Origin: Maridesulfovibrio salexigens DSM 2638
GTDB taxonomy: Bacteria > Desulfobacterota > Desulfovibrionia > Desulfovibrionales > Desulfovibrionaceae
NCBI RefSeq assembly: GCF_000023445.1
Contig: NC_012881.1
Span: forward strand, 2,898,501 to 2,962,500
Length of the DNA stretch: 64,000 bases
Reading direction: 5' to 3'
Position numbers and translations under genes: made by a program. This document shows positions 15,187-24,036 of this stretch, one piece after another. Positions within the stretch are counted from its first letter, which is position 1, and each line of letters starts with the position of its first letter. The notes under the pieces are model-generated. The model was not told the DNA's origin. It saw nothing but the letters and a program-made list of their open reading frames with translations, and did no database searches.

Positions 15187-16842
15187 ATGGGCCAGACAGT
15201 TATCCAGCATTTGCTTGAACGGCTGAAAGAAATCGGAATAACGGATATTTTCGGGGTTCCGGGCGATTATTCCTTCCCGGTTAATGATGCCTTCTGCACA
15301 GATTCGGACTTCAACTGGATCGGCTGCTGCAACGAACTCAACGCCGCCTACGCCGCAGACGGCTACGCCCGTATCAAAGGTAAATCCGCTGTCTGCACGA
15401 CCTATGGCGTTGGCGAACTGAGCGCCATTAATGGTATTGCCGGATGCTATGCCGAGAACTTGCCTGTCTTCCATATTGTGGGCATTCCCAAATGCTCGGT
15501 GCAGCGCAACGGCAACCTTATCCACCATTCACTTGGTAACGGTGAATTCGACCTCTTTTATAAAATGACCCAGCCTGTGGTCTGCGCCAGTACCATCCTT
15601 ACTGCCGAAAATACCGTGGCAGAAGTGGAACGCTGCATTAACGCCGCGCTGACCAAAAAACAGCCCGTCTATATTGCGGTGCCTGCAGATGAAGCGCTCA
15701 AGGAACTGGGCTGCACCAAGCCGCATACCCTGCCCTTGCCTGTCAGCGATCAGGACACCCTTGATACGGTCATTCCTTTGATAATCGAAAGGCTGGAGAA
15801 AGCTGAAAGTGCCATCGCTATGGTTGGTGCTCTTATCGGTCGCTATGAGCTGCACGAACCCATGCTGGAATTCATCGATAAATCCAGCATCCCCTTTACT
15901 TCCATGTTCATGGCCAAGGGAACGCTCTCCGAAACGCATCCCAATTTTATCGGGGTCTATAACGGGCGCATTCTTGATGAAAAGGTACAACAAACCGTTG
16001 AATCAGCTGATCTGGTGGTCAGCTTCGGTACTATCCGCTCAGACATCAACACCGGGGCGTTTACCGTAAATATCAGGCCGAATCATGAAATCAAAATCCA
16101 TCCTGACCGTGTCTGCATCGGGCATGCGGTTTACCATAATGTGCTGCTGGAAGACGTGTTGCACGAACTGTCAGCTCGTATCGGGAACCTATCCCTGCCA
16201 ATCCCCATGACTCCGCAGGGACTCGGTGAACCTGTGGGGGCAGCGGATGATGAGATCACTGCGGACTCGCTTTACCCGCGCATCGAACGCTTTTTCGCGG
16301 CGAATGACATCATCATGGGTGAGACCGGAACGCCTTCAATGGGTCTGGTCAATGCCCGCCTGCCTAAGGATGCGGTCTTCTTCAACCAAACTCTCTGGGG
16401 CTCCATCGGCTGGGGTACTCCGGCAGCTTTCGGAGCAGCACTTGCCGCTCCTGATCGCCGAACTTTGCTGATCACCGGGGAAGGTGCACACCAGATGACC
16501 GTACAGGAAATCTGCCAGTTTGCACGCTTCAAGCTCAAGCCCATAATCATCTGCGTGAATAATGACGGCTATCTAATTGAGCGGCTGCTCTGCGAAGATC
16601 CCTACATATATTATAATGATCTGGCCCAGTGGAATTACAGCAAACTGCCTGAGGCTCTCGGTATGGACGGCTGGTTCAGCGCAAAGGTGACCACCAACCG
16701 CGAATTGGACGAGGCATTGCAAAAAGCCGCTGCTGCTGACAACGGATGCTACATAGAAGTGGTGACCGGAATGATGGAAAGCCCGAAGATGGGGCGAGTT
16801 CTGAACGAGATTGTTGTAAAAGGACCGGGCTGGAAGGCTTAA
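15187..16842 (+). CDS. Indolepyruvate/pyruvate decarboxylase-like ThDP enzyme
   Basis: 551 residues, typical length for PDC/IPDC/KdcA. Non-oxidative decarboxylation of a 2-keto acid to an aldehyde with thiamine diphosphate and Mg. The cofactor-activating Glu50 is in CCNELNAAYAADG, the catalytic His pair is His112-His113 in IHHSLGNGEF, and the ThDP motif runs from GEGAHQ near residue 431 to VNNDGY. Both halves of the active site are intact. Whether the substrate is pyruvate, indolepyruvate or phenylpyruvate cannot be told. AGGGGGA precedes ATG 15187. Single gene ending in a shared terminator; no TPP riboswitch in front of it. Confidence 0.9.
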   Translation: MGQTVIQHLLERLKEIGITDIFGVPGDYSFPVNDAFCTDSDFNWIGCCNELNAAYAADGYARIKGKSAVCTTYGVGELSAINGIAGCYAENLPVFHIVGIPKCSVQRNGNLIHHSLGNGEFDLFYKMTQPVVCASTILTAENTVAEVERCINAALTKKQPVYIAVPADEALKELGCTKPHTLPLPVSDQDTLDTVIPLIIERLEKAESAIAMVGALIGRYELHEPMLEFIDKSSIPFTSMFMAKGTLSETHPNFIGVYNGRILDEKVQQTVESADLVVSFGTIRSDINTGAFTVNIRPNHEIKIHPDRVCIGHAVYHNVLLEDVLHELSARIGNLSLPIPMTPQGLGEPVGAADDEITADSLYPRIERFFAANDIIMGETGTPSMGLVNARLPKDAVFFNQTLWGSIGWGTPAAFGAALAAPDRRTLLITGEGAHQMTVQEICQFARFKLKPIIICVNNDGYLIERLLCEDPYIYYNDLAQWNYSKLPEALGMDGWFSAKVTTNRELDEALQKAAAADNGCYIEVVTGMMESPKMGRVLNEIVVKGPGWKA

Positions 16843-16874
16843 TTTTAATAGCTGATACCTAACCCATAAGAAAG

Positions 16875-16905
16875 GGCCGTACATGTTGATTCATGTACGG
16901 CCTTT
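16875..16905. terminator. Bidirectional terminator
   Basis: 11-bp perfect stem ggccgtacatg (16875-16885) and catgtacggcc (16892-16902), flanked by AAA and TTT. Between the convergent decarboxylase and ModE-like genes. Confidence 0.85.
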
Positions 16906-16921
16906 GTTCAGTTCTTGACTC

Positions 16922-17341
16922 TTAACTTTCCCCAAAGCTCTTGGACTTCCAAGGAAAAATTTCCTCTGCCCTTGCGCGGGCATCCTGCTCAACCTTGTTA
17001 AACCACTCTAGGTACTTGTCGCGCACAAGACGTCCGGCCTCGGTCAGACGGTAACCGCTGCGCCTGCTGCCTGCCCGTTCCATGAGCTGGAATCCCAGAA
17101 CATGCTCGGTCTGTTTGATCTTACCCCAAGCAGCGCGGTAGGACATGCCCAGCTCTTCGGATGCTTTTTTAAGCGATCCGCAGGTTTCAATCTTATCCAG
17201 CAGAAGCAGTCTGCCGTAACCGAAGAACACCCCCTCGCCTCCCTCCAGCCAGAGATGCAGCCGGATTGTTGGATTGTGGGTATCCATCTGGACCAAAGCC
17301 GCGGTTGAACCCAATTCGGGCGGGTCGATGTTCTTGTTCAT
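16922..17341 (-). CDS. ModE-like winged-helix regulator
   Basis: 139 residues. LysR-type winged-helix domain of the ModE N-terminal class: LLLLDKIETCGSLKKASEEL, then MSYRAAWGKI as the recognition helix and a basic wing RAGSRRSGYRLTE. The molybdate-binding (TOBE/MOP) domains of full ModE are absent, so it is a one-domain form that may sense the ligand differently or work with another protein. It begins 9 bases after the FmdE/molybdopterin gene, and its AGGAGG lies at that gene's end, so the two are one operon. The upstream palindrome at 19062-19085 is a candidate operator. Confidence 0.85.
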   Translation of the reverse strand: MNKNIDPPELGSTAALVQMDTHNPTIRLHLWLEGGEGVFFGYGRLLLLDKIETCGSLKKASEELGMSYRAAWGKIKQTEHVLGFQLMERAGSRRSGYRLTEAGRLVRDKYLEWFNKVEQDARARAEEIFPWKSKSFGES

Positions 17342-17350
17342 ACTCGCCTC

Positions 17351-19036
17351 CTATTTTCCAAAAGGACATTTGGGGAAAGTGCAAACCTTGCATTCCATAC
17401 AGTATCCGCCGTCAGCTAGTGCAGCGAGATCACTGCGGGTGATATCCTGCCCTGCAATCACCTTGGGAAGTACAAGGTCCAAGCTGGTTGTCTTGAAAAA
17501 AAGTGCACAGGCCGGAACACCGATAACCCTTGCTTTGCCAGCCTTAGCTAACAGCAACATAGTGCCGGGGAGTACCGGAGCACCATAAAGGAGGTCGGAT
17601 ACTCCGGCATCCACCAGGCCGTGGCGAGTCACGTCATCAGGATCAACAGACATTCCGGCGGTTGTGATGAGCAGGTCACAACCTTCTTTCATGAGAAAAA
17701 GGGCCGCGTCGCGGATTTCTTCACGATTGTCCGGTTTGATGACAGAGCGGACAACTTCGCAGCCCAATGCCTGCACCTTTGCGGTGATGACAGACTCAAA
17801 TTTATCGTCGATCAGGCCGTTGAAAACCTCATCCCCGGTAATGAGGATGCCGACCTTCTTACGTTGTAAGGGAAGAACCTTGAACAGCGGATCGCCATTC
17901 AGCGCAGAAACAGCGCGGGAAAAATTCTCGCGGGAAAGGTAGAGAGGGATGGCCCGTGTTCCGGCAATACGTGTGCCTTCTTTGACCAGAGTACCACTCT
18001 TACGGGCCGCAACCATCACATCTGGAACGAGGTTAAAACGGTTCATCATTTCAAGATCACTGACCAGAATCCCGTCATGTTCGGCGAGCAGGGTGACCTT
18101 GCCTTCCTTGGGCTCGCCGTCGGGACAGATTCCGTCCCCGGCCATTATGCGACCGAATGTCCGGGCAGCCTCGTTCTCGTGTACCCACTCCCCTTCGGGA
18201 ATATCGCCTTCATCCACATAAATGTGGTTCTTGCCGATCATCTGTAATCTACAAATATCGTGGGCAGTGAAATCATGGTCCTTGCGGAATTCCGGCCCCT
18301 TGCTTTCTCCGGGAACAATGCGGGTCATGTCGTGAACTGCGGTCTTGCCTTCAGCTTCATCCACCGGGACAACTTTGAGTCCTTCAGGCAGCTTAGCTGT
18401 GGAAGCCTTGAGTCCGGCATCGCGACTGGCGTACGGACTTTCTCCCTGACAGCTTCTACAGATAGCCCCGAAAGAACCGGGATACGCATCGCCGCATATG
18501 GGACAGGTAGTGATTCCACCCTTGCTGCGCTTGATCATCGCTTCCGGTTTGATCTGCACAGCCTCGATGGAACAGAAAGAGGCTCCGGCTTGGCGGATTT
18601 CGGCATGAAGCTTTACTGAATCCTGTTCATGCTTTGGACGTCTTTTAAAAAACCATGATTCAGTTTCCGGCCAGTCTTTAAGCTTCTCGGGGTCTACCCG
18701 GATACGAACACCCTCGCCAGTGTACTTATCGTAGAGAGACAGGGCATAGACCCCGAGATTCTTAACTCGCAACCAGCCGTTTCCTGTACTGCACAATGTC
18801 AGCATCTGCACTGCATCAGGCAGACACCACGAAGTTTCGGAAATGGCATCGAAAAGTGTACCTTCAGGAAGATGCTTGCGGGCCTCCTCCATCATATAGC
18901 CACCGAGAATGAGTCCCGGTGCAGGGCTGCCGTGAAATCTACGGGCAGCTTCAATAAATTCATCATATGTATACGGACCTATGGAATCATCGCGGACCGG
19001 GGTATTTTCCTGACAAATAGAGGCTTCAAGATTCAT
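17351..19036 (-). CDS. FmdE / molybdopterin-binding fusion protein
   Basis: 561 residues with four parts: an FmdE-type domain (about 25-165, HGSPAPGLILGGYMMEEA with conserved Cys near 75), a zinc finger (CPIC...CRSC, about 176-198), a MoeA-like segment (about 230-385), and a MogA/MoeA molybdopterin-binding domain (about 390-535, ITGDEVFNG and TTAGMSVDPDD). It ends in a cysteine-rich tail CMECKVCTFPKCPFGK that could bind an Fe-S cluster. MoCF domains insert Mo or W into molybdopterin; FmdE is linked to tungsten formylmethanofuran dehydrogenase. Context suggests a role in cofactor supply for enzymes such as FdhA in this window. GGAGAG precedes ATG 19036. Confidence 0.88.
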   Translation of the reverse strand: MNLEASICQENTPVRDDSIGPYTYDEFIEAARRFHGSPAPGLILGGYMMEEARKHLPEGTLFDAISETSWCLPDAVQMLTLCSTGNGWLRVKNLGVYALSLYDKYTGEGVRIRVDPEKLKDWPETESWFFKRRPKHEQDSVKLHAEIRQAGASFCSIEAVQIKPEAMIKRSKGGITTCPICGDAYPGSFGAICRSCQGESPYASRDAGLKASTAKLPEGLKVVPVDEAEGKTAVHDMTRIVPGESKGPEFRKDHDFTAHDICRLQMIGKNHIYVDEGDIPEGEWVHENEAARTFGRIMAGDGICPDGEPKEGKVTLLAEHDGILVSDLEMMNRFNLVPDVMVAARKSGTLVKEGTRIAGTRAIPLYLSRENFSRAVSALNGDPLFKVLPLQRKKVGILITGDEVFNGLIDDKFESVITAKVQALGCEVVRSVIKPDNREEIRDAALFLMKEGCDLLITTAGMSVDPDDVTRHGLVDAGVSDLLYGAPVLPGTMLLLAKAGKARVIGVPACALFFKTTSLDLVLPKVIAGQDITRSDLAALADGGYCMECKVCTFPKCPFGK

Positions 19037-19061
19037 ATTCTCTCCATATTTCTAAAAACTT

Positions 19062-19085
19062 AATTATGCCGTATAGGGCACAATT
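19062..19085. promoter_or_regulatory. Palindromic operator candidate of the FmdE/ModE operon
   Basis: aattatgcc (19062-19070) and ggcacaatt (19077-19085): 8 of 9 bases pair around a 6-nt spacer, 26 bases before ATG 19036. The operon encodes a winged-helix regulator, which may bind here. Differs from the E. coli ModE box. Confidence 0.45.
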
Positions 19086-19423
19086 AAAGAAAGCAGGAGC
19101 GAACTTCAAAAGAGGTGGGATTGAGTACGGTTTGGAACAAATTTATCTTTACTAAACATATCAATGTATTAGATATAATATTTCATACTTTAACAGTAGG
19201 ACAAAGCCTTTAATTTATAGTTCTAATCAAATAAATATGTACCAAATATATCGAACTAACCTATTAATCATAAAGATTTTTCCGGTCCATAATACTGAAG
19301 AACCCATATATGTTAAAATAAACAAGTACAAAATAATTACTGCCTGCATATAAACCCCAGAAAAATATTTATGTGACCAAAAACAGATGGAGACGTAAGA
19401 TATAATAAAAGAAATTTAAGCAT
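19086..19423. other. AT-rich spacer, nothing recognised
   Basis: About 340 bases of low-GC sequence between two minus-strand genes. I see no open frame with a ribosome-binding site, no tRNA and no strong hairpin. It should contain the promoter of the FmdE fusion gene. Confidence 0.5.
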
Positions 19424-20311
19424 TTATTCTTGAAAAGGATCAATAGGTTGCCATATAAAACCATCTTTATTCCGTATAACCTTGCCTGCACATGAACCGT
19501 GAAAATGAGATGGAAACAACACGGCCCCACTTTCAGCTGCATAATGCAAGACCTGCTGTCTAGATTTACGAGCTAATTTGGAATCATAACAGAAAACGGA
19601 ATTCCAATCAGGACGAATAACCTGAATTGGATTGTGCATGGTATCACCGACAAAAATAGCTTCTTGCGCATCTGAATGCAGAGAGATTACCATATGCCCA
19701 GAACTGTGACCGGGGGTTGCTTTAAATGAAAAAGCTTCAAACGGTTTTCCGCCTTCATCTTTAATTAATACAGCTTGACCAGACTCAATCACAGGAAGCA
19801 CACTATCTTCGAAAACGACTCGTCGCGAAGCTCCTTCCGGAGTAGAAAAAAAGGACAATTCCTTTTCAGAAAAGACATATGTGGCATTGGGAAAGGTTGG
19901 AATCCAATGCCCATCTCTACATACTGTGTTCCACCCAACATGGTCGGCATGTAAGTGAGTAAGTAAAACAAAATCTATTTGTTCAGGGATTATGCCAACA
20001 GCCTTGAGCCTATGCAGAAATGAAGTATTTAAATTGTGAAAAGCAGCATTAAACTCACGTATCTTCCCGTTGCCGATTCCTGTATCAATAAGAAGAACTC
20101 GGCCTTCTAACTCCACCAGCCATGAATGTACACTTAGTACAATATTCTCAGATATGTTCCCTTCCAAACTTCTTTGTTCCAACGCTATTTTCTCAATACC
20201 GTCTTGCCCACCCCATTCAGGGATAAGATGATCAAGAGTCATGGTTGTAATCAAAGTTTCTTCAATACGTGTAATTCGTGCAGACCCAACTAAATACTGT
20301 TCTATTTCCAT
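19424..20311 (-). CDS. MBL-fold metallo-hydrolase
   Basis: 295 residues. Metallo-beta-lactamase fold with the two-metal site THLHADHVG (His119, His121, Asp123, His124), later TPGHSSGHM and VGDTMHN supplying the third His, bridging Asp and last His. The N-terminal layout and the long lid resemble lactonase-like and parathion-hydrolase-like members, including quorum-quenching N-acyl-homoserine lactonases, but substrate cannot be fixed. No signal peptide. Lies 118 bases downstream of a LysR gene on the same strand and may share its transcript. GAGAGG precedes ATG 20311. Confidence 0.85.
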   Translation of the reverse strand: MEIEQYLVGSARITRIEETLITTMTLDHLIPEWGGQDGIEKIALEQRSLEGNISENIVLSVHSWLVELEGRVLLIDTGIGNGKIREFNAAFHNLNTSFLHRLKAVGIIPEQIDFVLLTHLHADHVGWNTVCRDGHWIPTFPNATYVFSEKELSFFSTPEGASRRVVFEDSVLPVIESGQAVLIKDEGGKPFEAFSFKATPGHSSGHMVISLHSDAQEAIFVGDTMHNPIQVIRPDWNSVFCYDSKLARKSRQQVLHYAAESGAVLFPSHFHGSCAGKVIRNKDGFIWQPIDPFQE

Positions 20312-20429
20312 TATTGCCTCTCAAAATTATACACCGCAAAACGGCGATTTACCGTAAATGCTTAGAGCAGACAAAGGATGCAGTATATAAACTATTCCGT
20401 CTAATTGATTAAGTGTATTGATTTAATAC

Positions 20430-21341
20430 CTACAAATTATCAGAAGCCTCCATTTCGATGATTCGCCTTTGAAGGCTTTCAACAAAAAGACTCAAGACAG
20501 GATTACAGAACTCAAAACCATGTACGAATTTCAAATCAAGTGGAACTAGCAGATCTTTAGGTTTTACAAAACGTACCAAAGGTGGAGGCCGATCTGTATT
20601 GGCAGAATTAACAATAGCCGCACCTATTCCTGCGGATACCAAGCTGAGTATAGCCCCTTCTCCATTTGCTTCTTGAACAAAGTTGGGAGAAAATCCTTGA
20701 GCACTGCAAGCCCCCATTATTTTATCATAATATGCCGGGTACTCTGAGCGAGGAAAACCAACAAACGGAAGTTCTTTAAAATCATTCAAGTGAGGAAATG
20801 GATCATCAGGTATCTCCCATTTTGCTGGCAAAGCGACAACAACCCCACCAGATCGAACAGAATAGGCAGTAAAACTTTGGGCGAGGATGTCAAATGGATA
20901 GACAAAACCACCATCAAGTTCACCGCTTTCAATCAGGTTAAGCTGTTGCGGTGTATTGATGGGCAAAAGCTCCATATGTACTGAAGGGTTGGATGTATTA
21001 AAGTCTTGTAAGACTTCCGGGACAATGCCCTTCCATGCAGCCACTTCCAAATAACCAATCCGAAGGCGTCCACTTTCTCCTGTAGCTACACGCTTGGCTA
21101 TCTCTTTAGCAGCTTCAAGCTGAAAAAATAGAGACTTAATTTCGTCTTGATAAACACGTCCAGCTTCATTTAAGCGCAACCCTCTTGGCAAACGGTCAAA
21201 AAGAAGTACACCAAGCTCTTCCTCAAGATCTTGGATCTGTCGCGACACTGTCGGCTGGCTAATGTGTAATATTTCTGAGGCCTTACGAACATTCTCGGTC
21301 TGTGCAACCTTTAAAAAATAACGAAGATGTCGAAGTTCCAT
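20430..21341 (-). CDS. LysR-family transcriptional regulator
   Basis: 303 residues. N-terminal winged helix MELRHLRYFLKVAQTENV with recognition segment ISQPTVSRQIQDLEEELG, then a periplasmic-binding-like effector domain from about residue 90. The class resembles CynR/CbbR-like LTTRs. It is divergent from the double-cubane reductase and ABC importer operon, the usual layout when an LTTR controls its neighbour, and a perfect T-N11-A dyad lies in the intergenic space at 21470-21482. AGGAGTAATG precedes the start. Confidence 0.92.
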   Translation of the reverse strand: MELRHLRYFLKVAQTENVRKASEILHISQPTVSRQIQDLEEELGVLLFDRLPRGLRLNEAGRVYQDEIKSLFFQLEAAKEIAKRVATGESGRLRIGYLEVAAWKGIVPEVLQDFNTSNPSVHMELLPINTPQQLNLIESGELDGGFVYPFDILAQSFTAYSVRSGGVVVALPAKWEIPDDPFPHLNDFKELPFVGFPRSEYPAYYDKIMGACSAQGFSPNFVQEANGEGAILSLVSAGIGAAIVNSANTDRPPPLVRFVKPKDLLVPLDLKFVHGFEFCNPVLSLFVESLQRRIIEMEASDNL

Positions 21342-21469
21342 GCATTACTCCTATGAGACGTAATCAATATTACACAAAGAGAAATACTTTCTTGTCAATC
21401 CTAAAAACAACACACGAAGGACTGAATCGTTTGATCTCAAAAAACAGACCCCATTTAAGCTAAATTTAC

Positions 21470-21482
21470 TTGGACGCTCCAA
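21470..21482. promoter_or_regulatory. Candidate LysR-binding dyad
   Basis: TTGGACGCTCCAA, a perfect 5-bp dyad fitting T-N11-A. The half TTGGACGC recurs at about 21536-21543, 65 bases closer to the reductase gene, a layout like LTTR recognition and activation sites. Inference from pattern and position. Confidence 0.45.
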
Positions 21483-21629
21483 AAGAAGAATCACAAAACC
21501 CAATCACAACCCAACCAAATCATTTTAAAAACCAATTGGACGCAGCTGAAGTTCTGTGCTCATTTAGCTCCGAAAATTATGGTACCCCATATAAATGAAC
21601 AATCATTCACTTTTAAAAAGGATGTAGCC

Positions 21630-22763
21630 GTGAACTTGAAGCCGTTCATTTCTTTTTCTGAATATAGTCTGGCAGAGCTTGAAGACTGGAAAGACCAAGG
21701 GAAAAAAGTTGCCGGGGTCTACTGTATTTATGCTCCTGATGAACTTATCCGCGCAGCAGGAGTTGCTCCGGTTAGTCTTTGCGGAAAAAAACAGGCACCA
21801 ATTAAGGAAGCTGAACGGGAACTTCCGGCCAGTTTATGTCCACTCATCAAATCCAGCTACGGCTATGCCGCGACAGATACCTGCCCATTTTTCGGCTTCT
21901 CAGACATCATTGTCGCCGAGACCACCTGTGACGGCAAAAAGAAAATGTATGAGCTGATGAAAGCCATAAAACCGCTTCATCTCATGCAACTTCCGCATAC
22001 CCAGAAAGGGGAAGCTCCCTTCCAATACTGGCTGGCATCCCTCCATGAACTTGAAGATTTTCTCGTTAAATATTCCGGCGTAGAAGTTACCGAAGAAGCT
22101 CTGCACGCTGAAATCGTTCTGCAAAACAAAATCCGCAAGGAACTCTACGAACTGTTGGTTCTTTGCGCGGACAGACGCTCCCCGCTTACCGCCCGCGACA
22201 TGCTCGCAGTGCAGGAAAGCAAAAGCTTCGCAGTGCATCCTGAAAATTATCTGCAAAAATTACAGACCCTGCGTACTGAGGTTGATGAATATCTGAACCG
22301 CCCGAACCTGCCGGAAAAGAAAGGCGTGCGCATAATGCTGACCGGATGCCCGGTAGGTAAAGGATCTGAAAAAGCGATTACCATCACCGAAGAACTGGGT
22401 GCACACGTGGTCTGCATGGAGAACTGTTCCGGGCTTAAGGGACTGACTCTTCAGGTGGATGAGACAGGAAATCCCTACGAAGCAATCGCCCGTCGTTACC
22501 TACAGGTTCCCTGCTCCTGCATGAGCCCCAACCCCGGCAGACTGGATTCCATCAAAGAGATGGTCAAAACCTTTGAAATAGACGCAATTATCGATCTCAC
22601 GTGGCTGGGATGTCATACCTACAATGCAGAATCCACTGTTCTGCGTAATTTCGTGGAGGACGAAATAGGTCTGCCATTCCTGCACATTGAGACCGACTAT
22701 TCCGAATCAGACATTGAGCAACTACGGACCCGTATTGAGGCGTTTGTAGAGCTTGCTGAATAA
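21630..22763 (+). CDS. Double-cubane-cluster anaerobic reductase
   Basis: 377 residues from GTG 21630, which has AAAGGAT at the right distance; an ATG at 21579 has none. Belongs to the 2-hydroxyacyl-CoA dehydratase beta-like family (HgdB/BcrC/YjiM), of which single-protein members carry an [8Fe-9S] double-cubane cluster and reduce small molecules when charged by an ATP-dependent activator. Nine cysteines at conserved positions: 51, 70, 85, 100, 240, 266, 295, 297, 328, including LCPLIKSSYG, ETTCDGKKKMYE and TGCPVGKG. No activator ATPase (BadF/HgdC type) is adjacent. The following genes are an ABC importer, so the substrate may be imported. Confidence 0.88.
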   Translation: MNLKPFISFSEYSLAELEDWKDQGKKVAGVYCIYAPDELIRAAGVAPVSLCGKKQAPIKEAERELPASLCPLIKSSYGYAATDTCPFFGFSDIIVAETTCDGKKKMYELMKAIKPLHLMQLPHTQKGEAPFQYWLASLHELEDFLVKYSGVEVTEEALHAEIVLQNKIRKELYELLVLCADRRSPLTARDMLAVQESKSFAVHPENYLQKLQTLRTEVDEYLNRPNLPEKKGVRIMLTGCPVGKGSEKAITITEELGAHVVCMENCSGLKGLTLQVDETGNPYEAIARRYLQVPCSCMSPNPGRLDSIKEMVKTFEIDAIIDLTWLGCHTYNAESTVLRNFVEDEIGLPFLHIETDYSESDIEQLRTRIEAFVELAE

Positions 22764-22782
22764 ACAATTCAAGGAGACAAGG

Positions 22783-23916
22783 ATGAACTTTAAAGCATTT
22801 TTCAACAAAGGATTTGTAATCCTCGCGGCATTTCTGCTGGCATGCAGCTTCAGCGCAGGAGCTGCGCATGCTGCGAAGAGCAAACTTCCCAGCCTGTACA
22901 TGGGTTACATTTTCACCACCCATCACACCCCGATCATGGTGGCGGCAATCAAGGGTAAGGAATTTCAGAAGTCCGGCGCATATCTGGAAGAAATGGTTCC
23001 CAAGCAGAAATTCAGACTCATGAACGCTGAAGGTAAGCCTTTGGCTGTAATCAACCTGATTGTATCCAAAAGCGGTTCCGAAACATCCACCCTGTTCGCC
23101 ATGAACCGTCTGGACCTCGGCCTTGCTTCCAGCACCGCTTTCATGAGCGGCATCGACAAAGGGACCAAAATGAAAATCGTCTGTCCCCTGCACGTGGACG
23201 GTATGAGCATGGTTTTCCCGGAAGGCAGCAAAGTCAACGGATACGATGACGTAGCCGCCGCAATCAAAGCATCCAAAACACCTTTCAAAATCGGTTACCA
23301 CTCCCCCACCAGTGCACCGCGCATCGCCTTTGAAGGAGCTCTGTACAATGCCGGATTCAAAGTTACCGGCAACCCCAACGATGCAGAAGCCGACATCCTC
23401 ATGGTTGACCTCAAGTCCACCTCCAACCTTATTCCGGCACTGCTCAGCAAGCAGGTTGACTGCTGGGTCGGACCTGCTCCGCATCCCGTTGTTGCCGAGC
23501 ACAAGCACGTTGGTCACATCGGTCTTGATTCCCGCGATCTGCCTCCGGCAGGTGCATGGACTGATTTCCCCTGCTGCGTGATGGGTGCCAGCGAACAGAT
23601 CATCGCCAATCAGCCTGAAGTTGTGCAAGCCATGACCGATCTCATGACCGCTGCTTCCAAGTGGAGCAACAACAATAAAAAAGAAACTGCTGCTATCTCC
23701 GCAAAATGGATCGGAGTTCCTGCTGAAGCGGTTGAGAAATCCACTATCATCTACACCACTGATCCTACCGAAAACTGGATCAAAGGTGAGGCGAAGTTTA
23801 TCGCCATGCTTAACAACATGAATAAGTTCAAAGGCAAAATGAAAGACGCGGATATCACTGCCGCCAAGCCCATTTTGTTCGATTTCTCTTTTGTAGAAAA
23901 AAGCTTGAAGAAATAA
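22783..23916 (+). CDS. ABC importer substrate-binding protein, SsuA/TauA type
   Basis: 377 residues. Sec signal peptide with cleavage after AHA30 (ACSFSAGAAHA-AKSK). The mature part is the NMT1/THI5-like type II periplasmic fold used for nitrate, sulfonate, taurine, aromatic or pyrimidine ligands; motifs VSKSGSETSTLFAMN and KIGYHSPTSAPRIA resemble ligand-contact loops. ATG 22783 has AAGGAG upstream; it begins 19 bases after the double-cubane reductase. The permease and ATPase follow after a 120-bp spacer with a palindromic element. Ligand not identifiable from sequence. Confidence 0.88.
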   Translation: MNFKAFFNKGFVILAAFLLACSFSAGAAHAAKSKLPSLYMGYIFTTHHTPIMVAAIKGKEFQKSGAYLEEMVPKQKFRLMNAEGKPLAVINLIVSKSGSETSTLFAMNRLDLGLASSTAFMSGIDKGTKMKIVCPLHVDGMSMVFPEGSKVNGYDDVAAAIKASKTPFKIGYHSPTSAPRIAFEGALYNAGFKVTGNPNDAEADILMVDLKSTSNLIPALLSKQVDCWVGPAPHPVVAEHKHVGHIGLDSRDLPPAGAWTDFPCCVMGASEQIIANQPEVVQAMTDLMTAASKWSNNNKKETAAISAKWIGVPAEAVEKSTIIYTTDPTENWIKGEAKFIAMLNNMNKFKGKMKDADITAAKPILFDFSFVEKSLKK

Positions 23917-23919
23917 GAT

Positions 23920-24020
23920 GCCTCCGGCGGCTGGGGAAAGGAAAACTTTTGCAAAAGTTTTCCCTTCCCCAGACCCCATCCTTTTCAAAACCTTTTAGTA
24001 TGCTTCGCATGTAGCGCGCT
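23920..24020 (+). repeat. Palindromic intergenic element, copy 3
   Basis: GCCTCCGGCGGC (23920-23931), a long hairpin ctggggaaaggaaaactttt/aaaagttttcccttccccag (23931-23971), then agaccccatcc, and GCTTCGCAT followed by gtagcgcgct. Homologous to 8391-8479 (minus strand) and, in its ends, to 8229-8326. In mRNA it would sit between the binding-protein and permease cistrons. Confidence 0.75.
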
Positions 24021-24036
24021 AAGACGGTCTTTCCAT

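Noticed and set aside
19086..19423. Molybdenum-cofactor riboswitch before the FmdE fusion
   Set aside because: I could not find the Moco aptamer pattern; only an AT-rich spacer and a palindrome.
22597..23988. 463-residue minus-strand open frame over the ABC binding-protein gene
   Set aside because: Antisense to a clear signal-peptide binding protein; composition reads as a shadow of its codons.
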